Assembly: GCF_019061125.1 (NCBI RefSeq)
Contig: NZ_JAHQYI010000001.1
Span: 124,001 to 188,000, forward strand
Length of the DNA stretch: 64,000 nucleotides
From: Microbacterium sp. NC79
GTDB taxonomy: Bacteria > Actinomycetota > Actinomycetes > Actinomycetales > Microbacteriaceae
Direction: 5' to 3'
A program made the position numbers and the translations under genes. The notes under the pieces are model-generated. The model saw only the letters and a list, made by a program, of their open reading frames with translations, ran no database searches and had not been told where the DNA came from. Of this stretch, positions 26,314 to 35,201 are shown one piece after another (position 1 is the first letter of the stretch; each line of letters begins with the position of its first letter).

Positions 26314-27198
26314 ATGACCTTTAATCCTGACGCGGATATCAGCGGACACCGCGCACGCAAGTCGGGCCGCGGCGCCAAGGTCGCCGGCGGCGCTGTTGGC
26401 GTCGGCGGAATTATTGCGCTCATTCTGGCGCTTGTCACCGGGGGCGACTTTTCTCAGCTCGCACCGATGCTGGGTGGGGGTGGCGACACCCAGGAGCAAG
26501 CACAGTCTGGCGAGACCGGCCTGGAGAAGTGCAAGACCGGTGACGACGCCAATACCGACGACGATTGTCGACTCGCTGGGGCAACGCTTGTGCTCGACAG
26601 CTTCTGGGAGAAGAACGTCTCCGGCTATACCCCCCCCGACATGGTTGTCGTGGAAGGATCGGCGTCCACTCCGTGTGGCACGGCGTCAAACGCGGCTGGT
26701 CCGTTCTATTGCCCGTCCAACCAGACCGTCTACATCGACCCGACCTTCTGGCAGCTGATGCGCGAGCAGTTCGGTGCGAGTGCCGGCGACCTGGCGCAGA
26801 TTTACGTGCTCGCGCACGAGTGGGGTCACCACGTGCAGTACATCACGGGTGTGATGCAGAAGTACCCGAACAATGGTTCCGGCCCAGACTCCAACGGCGT
26901 ACGCACCGAGCTGCAGGCCGACTGCTATGCAGGCGCCTGGGTGGCGCACGCCGCTGAGCAGAAAGACGGCAACGGTCAGACCTATATGCTCAAGCCCACC
27001 GAAGCAGAGCTTGTTGACGCGCTCAACGCTGCCAGCGCAGTCGGAGACGACAACATCCAGAAGCAGTCAGGTGGCTTTGTGAACCCGGAGAGCTGGACCC
27101 ACGGTTCCAGCGAGCAGCGCCAGCGCTGGTTCGCAACGGGATATCAGTATGGGGTGAGTGCCTGCACCACGTTCGACGTGAGCGGCAACGACCTGTAA
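26314..27198 (+). CDS. Neutral zinc metallopeptidase (YpfJ family), membrane-anchored
   Basis: 294 residues from the ATG at 26314. Basic N-terminus (GHRARKSGRGAK), one membrane helix at about 23-43, then an extracellular domain with the zinc motif HEWGH at 168-172 followed by the third-ligand region ELQADCYAGAWVAHA near 203. Four cysteines (C73, C85, C121, C133) could form disulphides outside the cell. This matches the YpfJ/neutral zinc metallopeptidase family (PF04228); the natural substrate is unknown. Confidence 0.88.
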   Translation: MTFNPDADISGHRARKSGRGAKVAGGAVGVGGIIALILALVTGGDFSQLAPMLGGGGDTQEQAQSGETGLEKCKTGDDANTDDDCRLAGATLVLDSFWEKNVSGYTPPDMVVVEGSASTPCGTASNAAGPFYCPSNQTVYIDPTFWQLMREQFGASAGDLAQIYVLAHEWGHHVQYITGVMQKYPNNGSGPDSNGVRTELQADCYAGAWVAHAAEQKDGNGQTYMLKPTEAELVDALNAASAVGDDNIQKQSGGFVNPESWTHGSSEQRQRWFATGYQYGVSACTTFDVSGNDL

Positions 27199-27218
27199 GA
27201 GTGTGATCTTGGGGGATC

Positions 27219-28193
27219 ATGAACGACGTATCGCTGAATGACGATCTCTATCCGGAGATTGAACCGTACGAGACCGGAACCATGTTGGTGGGCGATGGCC
27301 ACCGCATGTACTGGGAGCAAAGCGGCAACCCGGAGGGCAAGCCCGTCGTGTTTGTGCACGGTGGGCCCGGCTCGGGTACCGCGCCATGGCAGCGCCGCTT
27401 CTTCGACCCGGAAAAGTACCGCATCATCCTGTTCGACCAGCGCGGGTGCGGCAAATCGACACCGCACGCGAGCGAGGCGAACGCCGACATGCGGTTCAAC
27501 ACCACGTGGCATCTGGTGGCCGACATGGAACTGCTGCGTAAGAACCTCGGTATCACGCAGTGGCAGGTGTTTGGTGGCTCGTGGGGTTCAACCCTCGCGC
27601 TCGCTTACGCCGAGACGCACCCCGCTGCGGTGAGCGAACTGGTGCTGCGCGGCATCTTCACGCTGCGCCAACACGAGATCGAGTGGTTCTACGAGGGTGG
27701 TGCCGCCGCCGTCTTCCCGGATCTCTGGGAAAAATACGTGGCCGAGATTCCGGTGCTTGAGCGCAACAACTTTGTCGCAGCCTACCGCCGCCGTCTGACC
27801 GACCCCGATCCCGCTGTGCACACGCCGGCAGCGATTGCGTGGAGCACGTGGGAGGGCGCGACGACGACGCTGCACCGTGACCCTGATCACGTCGGTGAGA
27901 TGGAAGTGCCTGAGCGCGCGATCGCCTTTGCCCGCATCGAGAACCACTTCTTCTCCCACGGCGGCTGGTTCAGCGACAACCAACTCATCAACGAGGTTGA
28001 GCGCATTCGCGACATCCCGACCGTCATCGTGCAGGGCCGCTACGACATGTGCACGCCCATGATGACCGCGTGGGATCTGCACACCGCTTTTCCCGAAGCC
28101 GAGTTCATTGTTGTTCCGGATGCCGGGCATTCAGCGACGGAACCAGGCATCCGTCGCGCGCTGCGTGCGGCCACCGATCGATTCGCGGCATAA
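27219..28193 (+). CDS. pip: Proline iminopeptidase (S33)
   Basis: 324 residues of the alpha/beta hydrolase fold. HGGPGSG (47-53) forms the oxyanion loop, FDQRGCGKS (72-80) is the family signature, and the nucleophile is Ser121 in GGSWGS. Asp in GRYDMCTP and His in DAGHSATEP (near 297) complete the triad. It releases N-terminal proline from peptides in the cytoplasm. The gene lies 20 bp after the zinc peptidase and ends before a strong hairpin. Confidence 0.93.
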   Translation: MNDVSLNDDLYPEIEPYETGTMLVGDGHRMYWEQSGNPEGKPVVFVHGGPGSGTAPWQRRFFDPEKYRIILFDQRGCGKSTPHASEANADMRFNTTWHLVADMELLRKNLGITQWQVFGGSWGSTLALAYAETHPAAVSELVLRGIFTLRQHEIEWFYEGGAAAVFPDLWEKYVAEIPVLERNNFVAAYRRRLTDPDPAVHTPAAIAWSTWEGATTTLHRDPDHVGEMEVPERAIAFARIENHFFSHGGWFSDNQLINEVERIRDIPTVIVQGRYDMCTPMMTAWDLHTAFPEAEFIVVPDAGHSATEPGIRRALRAATDRFAA

Positions 28194-28206
28194 GACACAC
28201 AACACA

Positions 28207-28247
28207 AAACGCCCGCCCGAGTGCTTGAGCGCTCGCGGCGGGCGTTT
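28207..28247. terminator. Bidirectional terminator between pip and aldehyde dehydrogenase
   Basis: Stem AAACGCCCGCC (28207-28217) with GGCGGGCGTTT (28237-28247), with a further partial hairpin in the loop. It separates converging genes and carries A and T runs at both ends. Confidence 0.88.
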
Positions 28248-28258
28248 CGTGTGACGGC

Positions 28259-30055
28259 TTAAGAGCGCAGCGCAGCGCCGAGGGTCTTCGTCAGTCGCAA
28301 CACGTTGTTGTCGATCAGGAACCGCGTGAAGCCCTCAGACACCTCCGCCGACGTCCGCGAGGTGACAAACCACGGCGGCTTGGGCAGAATCGAGAATCGG
28401 CTGCGGCCGAGTGAGCGCGGGAACGGACGGAACGGCCCGCGCAGCACCGAGCGCTCGACGTCGTCAAGCAACAGGGCGTTGTGCACAATACCGATGCCGC
28501 TACCGACGTCCTCCAGCGTGTGGCCGGGGAAGGCGCCCCATGACAGGGTGGGCGCGACGAACGAGAAGCCGGTCCACCCGTTGATGGCAATGTTGCCGTA
28601 GTGGAGCTCTGTGATCGCGCGTTCAAAGCCTTCACCGAGGTTTGCTTGCGTGATGGGGTCGATCAGCACATTGGCGCCGAGCGTGCCTGCGAGTCGCTCA
28701 TTCGCATACGCGACCGCGTTTTCGACAAACTGCTGACCGGTTCCGTCGACCTCCACGATGCCAAGCACCGGCGAGAAGAACTCGGTGGTCTCCAGCGTTG
28801 TCGCGTCGTCGTCTCCATCAATCTCGACCAGCAGGCGCGGGCCATACTGTTCGGCGTCGGGGTAGGCATTTGTCGCGATGGCGCGCTTCGCGTCGCTGTT
28901 CGGGTACCACACCGGGCGCTGCGGGGCCTTGGCGTAGGCGCGGCGTACCGCGGCGAGGAAGTCATCCTTCTGCTCCCAGTCGGGCGAGACGATGACGACC
29001 TGCCCGGAGATGCAGATGTGGCCGCTGTTTTGCAGGCGCATCGTGACGACGTGTTCGGCCTGGTAATCCAGGTCAGCCTGCGTCCAGGGGCCGGGAACCA
29101 CGATGATGGGGGCAACACCGCCGAGCTCGCCCGTGATGGGTGTGGTGAGTTGCGGTTGGCCGGTGGCCTTGCGCTTTTGGCCGGCCTCACCCGGGCCCCA
29201 CACGATGGTGTCAAACGTGACGGCGGAGCCGGTGATGTGCACGTGCGAGAAGCCCTCGTGCGCGGTGAGGTATGCGCCGACGTCACCTGCACCGGTCACG
29301 ATGCGCACGAAACCGGGTTCGATGAGCGGCTGCAGCGCTTTGCGGAAGACGCCGAGCAGGCTGTCCTGTGTCGGGTTGAGTTTGAGGAGCGCGACGCGGT
29401 TAAACGCGATGAGCTCGTACATCACGTCGAGAATCGGGATGGAGGTGACGTTGCCAGCGCCCAAAACGAGGCCGACGCCGCCGCCCTCGGTTGGGGTGAG
29501 TTGCGCCAGGCCAGCGGTGCGCTTGGCCTGGTCAACGGTGACGCCGGGCTTAAGCCACACCTCGCCGGTGAAACCGTTCAGCAGCATCGCGTCGATCTTG
29601 GTTGCCGGGAACGCGTGCACGGCGACCTGGCCGGTTGGCGTGAGCGATGTGCGCGCGTCTGCGATGGGGCTGTTGCCTGCGACCAGCGCATCGAGTGAAC
29701 TCTTCAGCGCGTCCAGGCCCGCAAGAGTGGCGTACGGGCCCGCAAGCCACTCCTCGCCTCGCAGCGGGTGCTGGGCATCGAGCCCCTTGGAGGCCGCGGC
29801 GGTCAGCGCCCACTCTTCTGCGTGCTTCGCGACAGCGTCGCGCACATGACCAAGCACGGTCGAGCGCTGGCCAACCGTCAGCGTCGACCAGATCTTTCCG
29901 CCCATCTCGAGGGCGGCGATGTCGGCGTCGAGCGAGGCGCGAATATCGGCGGCAATCGTGGGTGCCGATGCGGCAGACTTCTTCGTCACCGACTTCTTCG
30001 TCTCGGCCTTTTTCGCGGCAGGCTTCTTCGGCTGGGGGGCAGCAGTGGGGCTCAT
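28259..30055 (-). CDS. Aldehyde dehydrogenase family protein with Lys/Ala-rich N-terminus
   Basis: 598 residues, about 100 longer than usual. Residues 9-27 are a Lys/Ala/Thr tract (KKPAAKKAETKK...) resembling histone-like tails, which is odd for a metabolic enzyme. The ALDH domain shows Glu310 in GELGG and Cys348 in NSGHICIS, the catalytic pair, with the NAD-site THITGS-like motif HVHITGSAVT. The motif order and PWFVTSRTSAEV end match a divergent actinobacterial ALDH group of unknown substrate. ATG 30055 follows a strong AAGGAG site. Confidence 0.85.
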   Translation of the reverse strand: MSPTAAPQPKKPAAKKAETKKSVTKKSAASAPTIAADIRASLDADIAALEMGGKIWSTLTVGQRSTVLGHVRDAVAKHAEEWALTAAASKGLDAQHPLRGEEWLAGPYATLAGLDALKSSLDALVAGNSPIADARTSLTPTGQVAVHAFPATKIDAMLLNGFTGEVWLKPGVTVDQAKRTAGLAQLTPTEGGGVGLVLGAGNVTSIPILDVMYELIAFNRVALLKLNPTQDSLLGVFRKALQPLIEPGFVRIVTGAGDVGAYLTAHEGFSHVHITGSAVTFDTIVWGPGEAGQKRKATGQPQLTTPITGELGGVAPIIVVPGPWTQADLDYQAEHVVTMRLQNSGHICISGQVVIVSPDWEQKDDFLAAVRRAYAKAPQRPVWYPNSDAKRAIATNAYPDAEQYGPRLLVEIDGDDDATTLETTEFFSPVLGIVEVDGTGQQFVENAVAYANERLAGTLGANVLIDPITQANLGEGFERAITELHYGNIAINGWTGFSFVAPTLSWGAFPGHTLEDVGSGIGIVHNALLLDDVERSVLRGPFRPFPRSLGRSRFSILPKPPWFVTSRTSAEVSEGFTRFLIDNNVLRLTKTLGAALRS

Positions 30056-30078
30056 CGCGGTCTCCTTTGAAATCCTGA

Positions 30079-31461
30079 TTACTCTACGGTGGCGACCTGA
30101 TCGATGTCTGCGCGCGTGAGGCGATAGCGTGCAAGCGACAGCAGGCTGAGGGCGGCGAGGCCCGCCGGAACCAGGGAGAAGCTGACGACGATGCCGATGA
30201 TGGCGGATGCTGGTTGCGCAACCGACTGGCCAGCGACGCTCGGCACATACTGTGTGATCGCCAAGACCGTGGTGAGTGCGGTGGCGCTCAGGGCGAACCC
30301 AATCGTTTCACCCGCTGTCCAGATGCCGCTCAGTGCACCCGCACCATTGGTTCCACTCTCCCGCTCATCATGCGAAATGACGTCGGGAAGCATCGACATG
30401 GGCAGAGACTGCATGCCGGCATACGCAACACCTGCGACGCCGACCGGGACATACATCCAGTCGCCTGGAAGCCAGACCGCGATAGAGATTGCTAGGGCGG
30501 CGACGATAAAGACGAGCGTCGCAAAGCGGAACGCCACCTGCTTGTTTGTGCGCTTGGCGATGAGGCGCCACACGGGGGCGGCGAGGAGCGCTGGTGCGAT
30601 GAGCGCGACGAACAAGAACGTCACAGCGTCTTCGCTCTTCATGACCCAGGTTGCGACGTACTGGGCGCCCGCGAGCATGAGGCCGGTGGCGAGCGCCTGC
30701 AGGAAAAACGTGAGTAGCAGGACGCGGAACGGTTGGCTGCGGCGCAGTGCACGCACGCCATCGGCGTAGTGGTTCCACAGATTGAGGCGCGGTAGCGGGG
30801 ATTGTGTGAGCGGTGCTTGGCGCGGTGCGGTGCGGGCCGCGACCCACATGCCGAGACCAACCACGACGCCTGCCACGACGCCCATCAGGAGGTAGCCGGT
30901 GATCGGGTCGCCGGTGAGCTTGCGCAGCATCGGCCCGCCAGCACCGAACAGCAGGATTGCGACGGTGAGCACCATGACGCGCCAGGTCAGCAGGCGAGTG
31001 CGTTCGTCGTAGCTCTCGGTGAGTTCGGCAGGCAGCGCCAGATACGGAACCTGAAACAGGCTGAATGCGGTGGCAGCGCCGGTGAACGCGATGAGCACCC
31101 AGATGGTTCCAACGACGGTGCCCCACGCAGGCGGCGCGGCAAACGTCAGCGCGAACAGCACAGGGAGGGCGATGGCGCCGAGCTTCATGAAGCCGATGCG
31201 GGTGCCGTATCGAATGCGCTGACGGTCAGACAGGGCGCCGATGAGCGGATCGATCACCACATCCCACAGCTTGGCAACGGTGATGATGAGCCCGGCGGTT
31301 GCGGCAGCGACCCCGAGATTGTCTGTCAGGTAGTACGCAAGGACGAGGCCAGGAAGGGTCGCAAAACCACCGGTTCCGATCGATCCGATCGAATACCGGG
31401 CGATCGTGCCAGCGGACAGGCGGGTGGCGGGCGTCGTCTGAGACGGAGCGGCGTTGCTCAT
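30079..31461 (-). CDS. MFS transporter, GPH (MelB-like) family
   Basis: 460 residues from the ATG at 31461. Twelve membrane helices; WDVVIDPLIGALSDRQRIRYGTRIGFMK near 65-95 matches the helix 2-3 loop of glycoside-pentoside-hexuronide:cation symporters, and EQ-type DVISHDERESGTNGAGALSGIWTAGETIGFAL near 360 matches their helix 9-10 region. Substrate cannot be named; sugars or sugar acids are usual. Located 23 bp from the aldehyde dehydrogenase start, so they may be co-transcribed. Confidence 0.85.
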   Translation of the reverse strand: MSNAAPSQTTPATRLSAGTIARYSIGSIGTGGFATLPGLVLAYYLTDNLGVAAATAGLIITVAKLWDVVIDPLIGALSDRQRIRYGTRIGFMKLGAIALPVLFALTFAAPPAWGTVVGTIWVLIAFTGAATAFSLFQVPYLALPAELTESYDERTRLLTWRVMVLTVAILLFGAGGPMLRKLTGDPITGYLLMGVVAGVVVGLGMWVAARTAPRQAPLTQSPLPRLNLWNHYADGVRALRRSQPFRVLLLTFFLQALATGLMLAGAQYVATWVMKSEDAVTFLFVALIAPALLAAPVWRLIAKRTNKQVAFRFATLVFIVAALAISIAVWLPGDWMYVPVGVAGVAYAGMQSLPMSMLPDVISHDERESGTNGAGALSGIWTAGETIGFALSATALTTVLAITQYVPSVAGQSVAQPASAIIGIVVSFSLVPAGLAALSLLSLARYRLTRADIDQVATVE

Positions 31462-31497
31462 CGCGCCAGCATAGGGCACGGAGGCAACGACTGCGCG

Positions 31498-31761
31498 TCA
31501 AATCAGGTTGAGTGAGCGCAGCTTCTGCTCGACGTCGTCGTTCGACGGCTCAACGTGGTGCGTTGCGTCGGGGTATACGACCACCGGAATGTTCATGCGG
31601 CCGGAGATTTCGCGCGCGACCTCGGCTGCCGCGGGCTCAGCCTCGAGGTCGACGTAGGTGTACTCGATACCGAGACCGTCGAGCTGCTTTTTGGTGCGGC
31701 GGCAGTCGCTGCACCATTCGGCGCCAAACATAGTGATGGTGTCTGCTGCGGGAGTCGTCAT
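31498..31761 (-). CDS. Glutaredoxin-like protein (mycoredoxin type)
   Basis: 87 residues from the ATG at 31761. It has the thioredoxin-fold active site WCSDC (Cys17, Cys20), the cis-proline region NIPVVVYPD and KKQLDGLGIEYTYVDLE, as in actinobacterial mycoredoxins (Mrx1, usually CGYC). It probably reduces mycothiol mixed disulphides or delivers electrons to peroxidases. Variation of CGYC to CSDC may alter redox potential. The longer frame upstream lacks a start signal. Confidence 0.82.
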   Translation of the reverse strand: MTTPAADTITMFGAEWCSDCRRTKKQLDGLGIEYTYVDLEAEPAAAEVAREISGRMNIPVVVYPDATHHVEPSNDDVEQKLRSLNLI

Positions 31762-32053
31762 AAATTCAGGGTAACCCGGAAAACCGGCTCTGTGGGCTGT
31801 CCACCACCTCCCAGAACTCGCACATGATGGGGCATGTTTTGCGTGAATTGCGACCAGGCCGGACTGTTTTGGGATGATCTGACGCACGAGACCGATAACT
31901 CCGTTACGGTTACTTACGGCGCGGGCACATCCGTGACGTTTTGGGGAGAGCCGCGGAGTTCAGAAGCGGACACGCAGTTACTCTGGCAAGCGTCGTCGCA
32001 GAACCCGATGCGTCAGCGTCATCCACCGAGGTAGAGGAATAGCCGAAGACTTC
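31762..32053. other. Intergenic region, lower GC, between divergent genes
   Basis: 292 bp between the glutaredoxin and glycosyltransferase starts. It should hold both promoters. A 66-codon open frame (31834-32034, plus) is present but has no ribosome site or recognisable domain; I treat it as chance. No hairpin or repeat stands out. Confidence 0.5.
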
Positions 32054-33175
32054 ATGTCAGAAGCCACCGGTGCGGCCCCATTCGCCGCCAGCATTATTGT
32101 GCCGACGTACAACGAGGCTGGCAACGTTGCTGAACTCATTTCGCGCGTCTCCTCCGCACTCGTTGGCGTCAACGCTGAGCTGATCATCGTCGATGACAGC
32201 AGTGACGAGACCCCCGTGATTGCGCGGGCGCTCGCACCGACCGCTGCGATTGCCGTGCAGGTTATCCACCGCGAGGTCGCCGAAGGCGGCCTCGGTGGCG
32301 CGGTCGTCACCGGAATCCGCGCTGCGCACAGCGACGTCTGCATTGTGATGGATGGCGACCTGCAACATCCGCCCGAGAAGATTCCGGAACTCTTGGCTCG
32401 CTACGCCGAGGGCGACGCTGATGTAGTGGTCGCATCGCGCTACACGGGAGGCGGAACCGCCAACGGGCTGAGCGACCAGGTTCGCGTCGCCGTTTCGAAG
32501 CTCTCCACCATGGTCACCAAGGCAATGTTCCCCGTGCGGTTGCGCGAGTGCACTGACCCGATGACCGGGTTCTTCCTTGTCGACAAAACCGTGATCGACT
32601 GGGAGAACCTCAAGCCGCGCGGCTTCAAGATCTTGCTGGAAATTCTCGCCCGCCAACCACTTCGCGTCGCTGAAATCCCGTTCGACTTCCAAGCCCGCCA
32701 TGCAGGGGAGTCGAAGGCGTCCTTCACGCAGGGGCTCCGGTTCCTGATCCAGCTCACGCAATTGCGGTTCGGTCGAATGTCGATCTTTGCGCTCATCGGT
32801 GGCCTCGGTGCCGTCGCGAACGTTCTCATCATGGCGGTGCTGACCGGGTGGGACGTGCCGTATGTGTGGGCGGCCATCGTGGCAAGCGCGCTGACGATCG
32901 TCGGCAACTTCCTGCTGATTGAGCTCTTCGTGTTCCGCGATATGAAGGCCGCAGCCGGGCCCATGTGGTTGCGCTTCGCGAAGTCGTTCGCGTTTAACGC
33001 GATCGAAGCGATCGTGCGTATCGCGGCACTCTACGTCGTTGTCGAAACGTGGCATGTGTCGAGCGTGCTTGCCACCGCGGTCTTGCTCGCGATCGCTTTT
33101 ATCGTGCGTTATGTGTTCCACTCCCTCGTGGTTTACAAACCGAGGCGCGACGGCGAGACACAAACCGGGCTGTAA
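32054..33175 (+). CDS. GT2 glycosyltransferase with C-terminal GtrA domain (polyprenol-phosphate sugar synthase type)
   Basis: 373 residues. N-terminal GT-A fold (9-235) of the dolichol-phosphate-mannose-synthase group: VPTYNEAGNV, IIVDDSSDET, MDGDLQHPPEK (metal-binding DxD) and TDPMTGFF, GFKILLEIL. Residues 245-370 form a four-helix GtrA-like membrane domain (RFGRMSIFALIGGLGAVANV...FRYVFHSL-like end). The enzyme should move a hexose from a nucleotide sugar to polyprenyl phosphate on the inner membrane face, for lipoglycan, wall polymer or protein glycosylation. The DPM1-GtrA fusion is common in Actinobacteria. Confidence 0.9.
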   Translation: MSEATGAAPFAASIIVPTYNEAGNVAELISRVSSALVGVNAELIIVDDSSDETPVIARALAPTAAIAVQVIHREVAEGGLGGAVVTGIRAAHSDVCIVMDGDLQHPPEKIPELLARYAEGDADVVVASRYTGGGTANGLSDQVRVAVSKLSTMVTKAMFPVRLRECTDPMTGFFLVDKTVIDWENLKPRGFKILLEILARQPLRVAEIPFDFQARHAGESKASFTQGLRFLIQLTQLRFGRMSIFALIGGLGAVANVLIMAVLTGWDVPYVWAAIVASALTIVGNFLLIELFVFRDMKAAAGPMWLRFAKSFAFNAIEAIVRIAALYVVVETWHVSSVLATAVLLAIAFIVRYVFHSLVVYKPRRDGETQTGL

Positions 33176-33288
33176 AAAACCGCGCTCGGTGAACGAGCAC
33201 CCGCGACGCTGCGGCGGAGGTCATGGAAAATCCGCGTGGGCGGATACGCGGCGCACGCCGGATGCCAGTGCGTCCGCGATTGCCATGG

Positions 33289-34374
33289 TCAGCTGGAAAA
33301 CGCGGCTGCCACTGCGTCATTTGTGATGACGCCGCCCTGGGTGTTCAGACCGCGTGCCAGAGCGGCATCGTCTGCCGCCGCACGCGCCCACCCCTTGTCG
33401 GCGATTGCGGCAACGTACGGCAGTGTTGCGTTCGTGAGCGCGCGGGTTGACGTCTCCGGAACCGCGCCAGGCATGTTGGCGACGCAGTAGTAGAGGGAGT
33501 TGTGCACGGTAAAGGTTGGGTCATCGTGGGTGGTCGCGTTGGAGCCTTCGAAGCATCCGCCCTGATCGATGGCAATGTCGACGAGTACCGATCCCTCCTT
33601 CATGCCTGCGACCATATCGAGGGTCACGAGCTTTGGTGCGGAGGCGCCGGGGATGAGCACGGAACCAATCACGAGGTCTGCTTTTGACACCTGTTCCGCG
33701 ATTTCCCACCGGTTGGATGCACGCGTCTGAATCTCACCGTTGAAGCGACGTTCCAAATCGCGCAAGCGCGGAAGCGACACGTCGATCACGGTGACATCCG
33801 CCCCCATGCCGAGTGCTTCCGCTGCCGCATGCTCACCGGCCACCCCGCCACCGATGATGACAACCTTCGCCTTCGGGGTTCCGGGGATGCCACCCATCAG
33901 AATGCCGCGCCCGCCCGCTGGGCGCATAAGCGAATGCGCGCCAACGATGATTGACAGGCGTCCGGCGACCTCGCTCATCGGGCTCAGCAGGGGGAGGGAG
34001 CGGTCGGCCAGTTGCACCGTTTCGTATGCGACGGCCGTCGTCTTCGCGTTGAGGAGCGCCTCAGTCAGTGCCTTGTCTGCTGCAAGGTGCAGGTAGGTGA
34101 ACAGGGTGAGGTCATCGCGCAGGTACCGGTACTCGCTCGCGATCGGTTCTTTCACCTTGAGCAGGAGCTCGGCTTCGCCCCAGGCGGACTCGGCGTCCGG
34201 AACAATCGTCGCGCCGGCAGCCACATAGTCGGCATCGATGTTGCTGGAGCCTGCACCTGCACCCTGTTGCACAAAAACCTGGTGACCGCGATGCACTAAG
34301 AGGTCTACACCAGCGGGGGTAATCGCAACGCGGTTCTCGTTGTTCTTGATCTCGGTGGGGATGGCAACCTTCAT
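33289..34374 (-). CDS. ald: Alanine dehydrogenase
   Basis: 361 residues. Substrate residues appear in LLLKVKEP (Lys near 74) and FTYLHLAAD (His near 96); the Rossmann motif is VVIIGGGVAGEHAAAEALGMGADVTVID near 170-195; IDQGGCFEG is the conserved catalytic-domain end. It interconverts L-alanine and pyruvate with NAD, linking to the carboxylate theme of the cstA region. A strong GAAGGAG site precedes ATG 34374. The Lrp/AsnC gene is divergent, the standard ald-aldR arrangement. Confidence 0.95.
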   Translation of the reverse strand: MKVAIPTEIKNNENRVAITPAGVDLLVHRGHQVFVQQGAGAGSSNIDADYVAAGATIVPDAESAWGEAELLLKVKEPIASEYRYLRDDLTLFTYLHLAADKALTEALLNAKTTAVAYETVQLADRSLPLLSPMSEVAGRLSIIVGAHSLMRPAGGRGILMGGIPGTPKAKVVIIGGGVAGEHAAAEALGMGADVTVIDVSLPRLRDLERRFNGEIQTRASNRWEIAEQVSKADLVIGSVLIPGASAPKLVTLDMVAGMKEGSVLVDIAIDQGGCFEGSNATTHDDPTFTVHNSLYYCVANMPGAVPETSTRALTNATLPYVAAIADKGWARAAADDAALARGLNTQGGVITNDAVAAAFSS

Positions 34375-34546
34375 GGGGTTCTCCTTCGGCGTTGAAGTCG
34401 ATGCCTTCAGTGTGCGTCAAAAAATTGTGCGCGGTGCGGAATAGAATCGCAGAAAGTTCGGGCTAATAATGCAAACAATGAAGAAGATTCGGCCTTGGCG
34501 GTAGCATCGGGCGGTATCCGGCGAAATCGAAGGGGATGTGCTCATT
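34375..34546. promoter_or_regulatory. Divergent ald-aldR control region
   Basis: 172 bp between the divergent starts. Positions about 34420-34495 are clearly AT-richer than the neighbourhood, including CAAAAAATTG and GCTAATAATGCAAACAATG. Lrp/AsnC-type AldR proteins bind several sites in such intergenic regions and respond to alanine; individual sites cannot be assigned by eye. Confidence 0.5.
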
Positions 34547-35023
34547 GTGACGAATGATCTTCGGCTTGATGAAGTGGATGCACGCATCGTTGAACTGTTG
34601 ACCCGCGACGGCCGCATGACGAATGCCGAATTGGCTGCCGACGTTGCCGTCGCGCCCTCCACGATGCACGCCCGAGTCAAGGCGCTCATCGAGCGTGGCG
34701 TGATCTCCGGATTCCACGCCAGCATTGACCAGGCGCGCCTCGGCAAGGGGCTCCAAGCGATGGTCGGAGTCACGCTTCGCGCCGGCTCACGACAGGAAAG
34801 CATTGTCGCGTTTAGCAACGCGATCCGTCGCCTCCCGCAGGTCATTCAAGTGTTCTTTGTCGGCGGCTCAGACGATTTCCTCGTGCACATTGCCGTCGCC
34901 TCCTCCGCTGATGTGCGCACGTTCGTGGTCGAGCACCTGTCGGCGCAGCCCACCGTCGCCTCCACGCGCACCAGCATCATCTTCGACTACCACCGCAACG
35001 CCGTGGCTGCCGAGTTCGAGTAG
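34547..35023 (+). CDS. aldR: Lrp/AsnC family regulator, probable AldR
   Basis: 158 residues from the GTG at 34547, about 10 bp after AAGGGGA; a GTG nine bases earlier is too close to that site. N-terminal helix-turn-helix (MTNAELAADVAVAPSTMHARVKALIERGVI) and C-terminal RAM/ligand domain (VQVFFVGGSDDFLVHI-type strand; here VIQVFFVGGSDDFLVHIAVASSADV). Divergent from alanine dehydrogenase, so it most likely controls ald in response to alanine. Confidence 0.88.
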   Translation: MTNDLRLDEVDARIVELLTRDGRMTNAELAADVAVAPSTMHARVKALIERGVISGFHASIDQARLGKGLQAMVGVTLRAGSRQESIVAFSNAIRRLPQVIQVFFVGGSDDFLVHIAVASSADVRTFVVEHLSAQPTVASTRTSIIFDYHRNAVAAEFE

Positions 35024-35201
35024 TCGAGCCGTAGGGTGTCGAGTACCCTGATCGCTCGTCGAAAAATTCTCGCCCCTGATTGCCAGGATTCGGGAACATT
35101 TCATCCGCTTGTACGTTGCAAGTCAGGATGGAGAGACGTAATGTGTCTCCTTGCCCCTTTTTGCCCACCGGCGGAAAAGGGAGACCTGAATCGGAGAGAC
35201 A

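Noticed and set aside
31834..32034. 66-codon frame with CVNC near its start
   Set aside because: No ribosome site, no family; the region is needed as a promoter for the glycosyltransferase gene.
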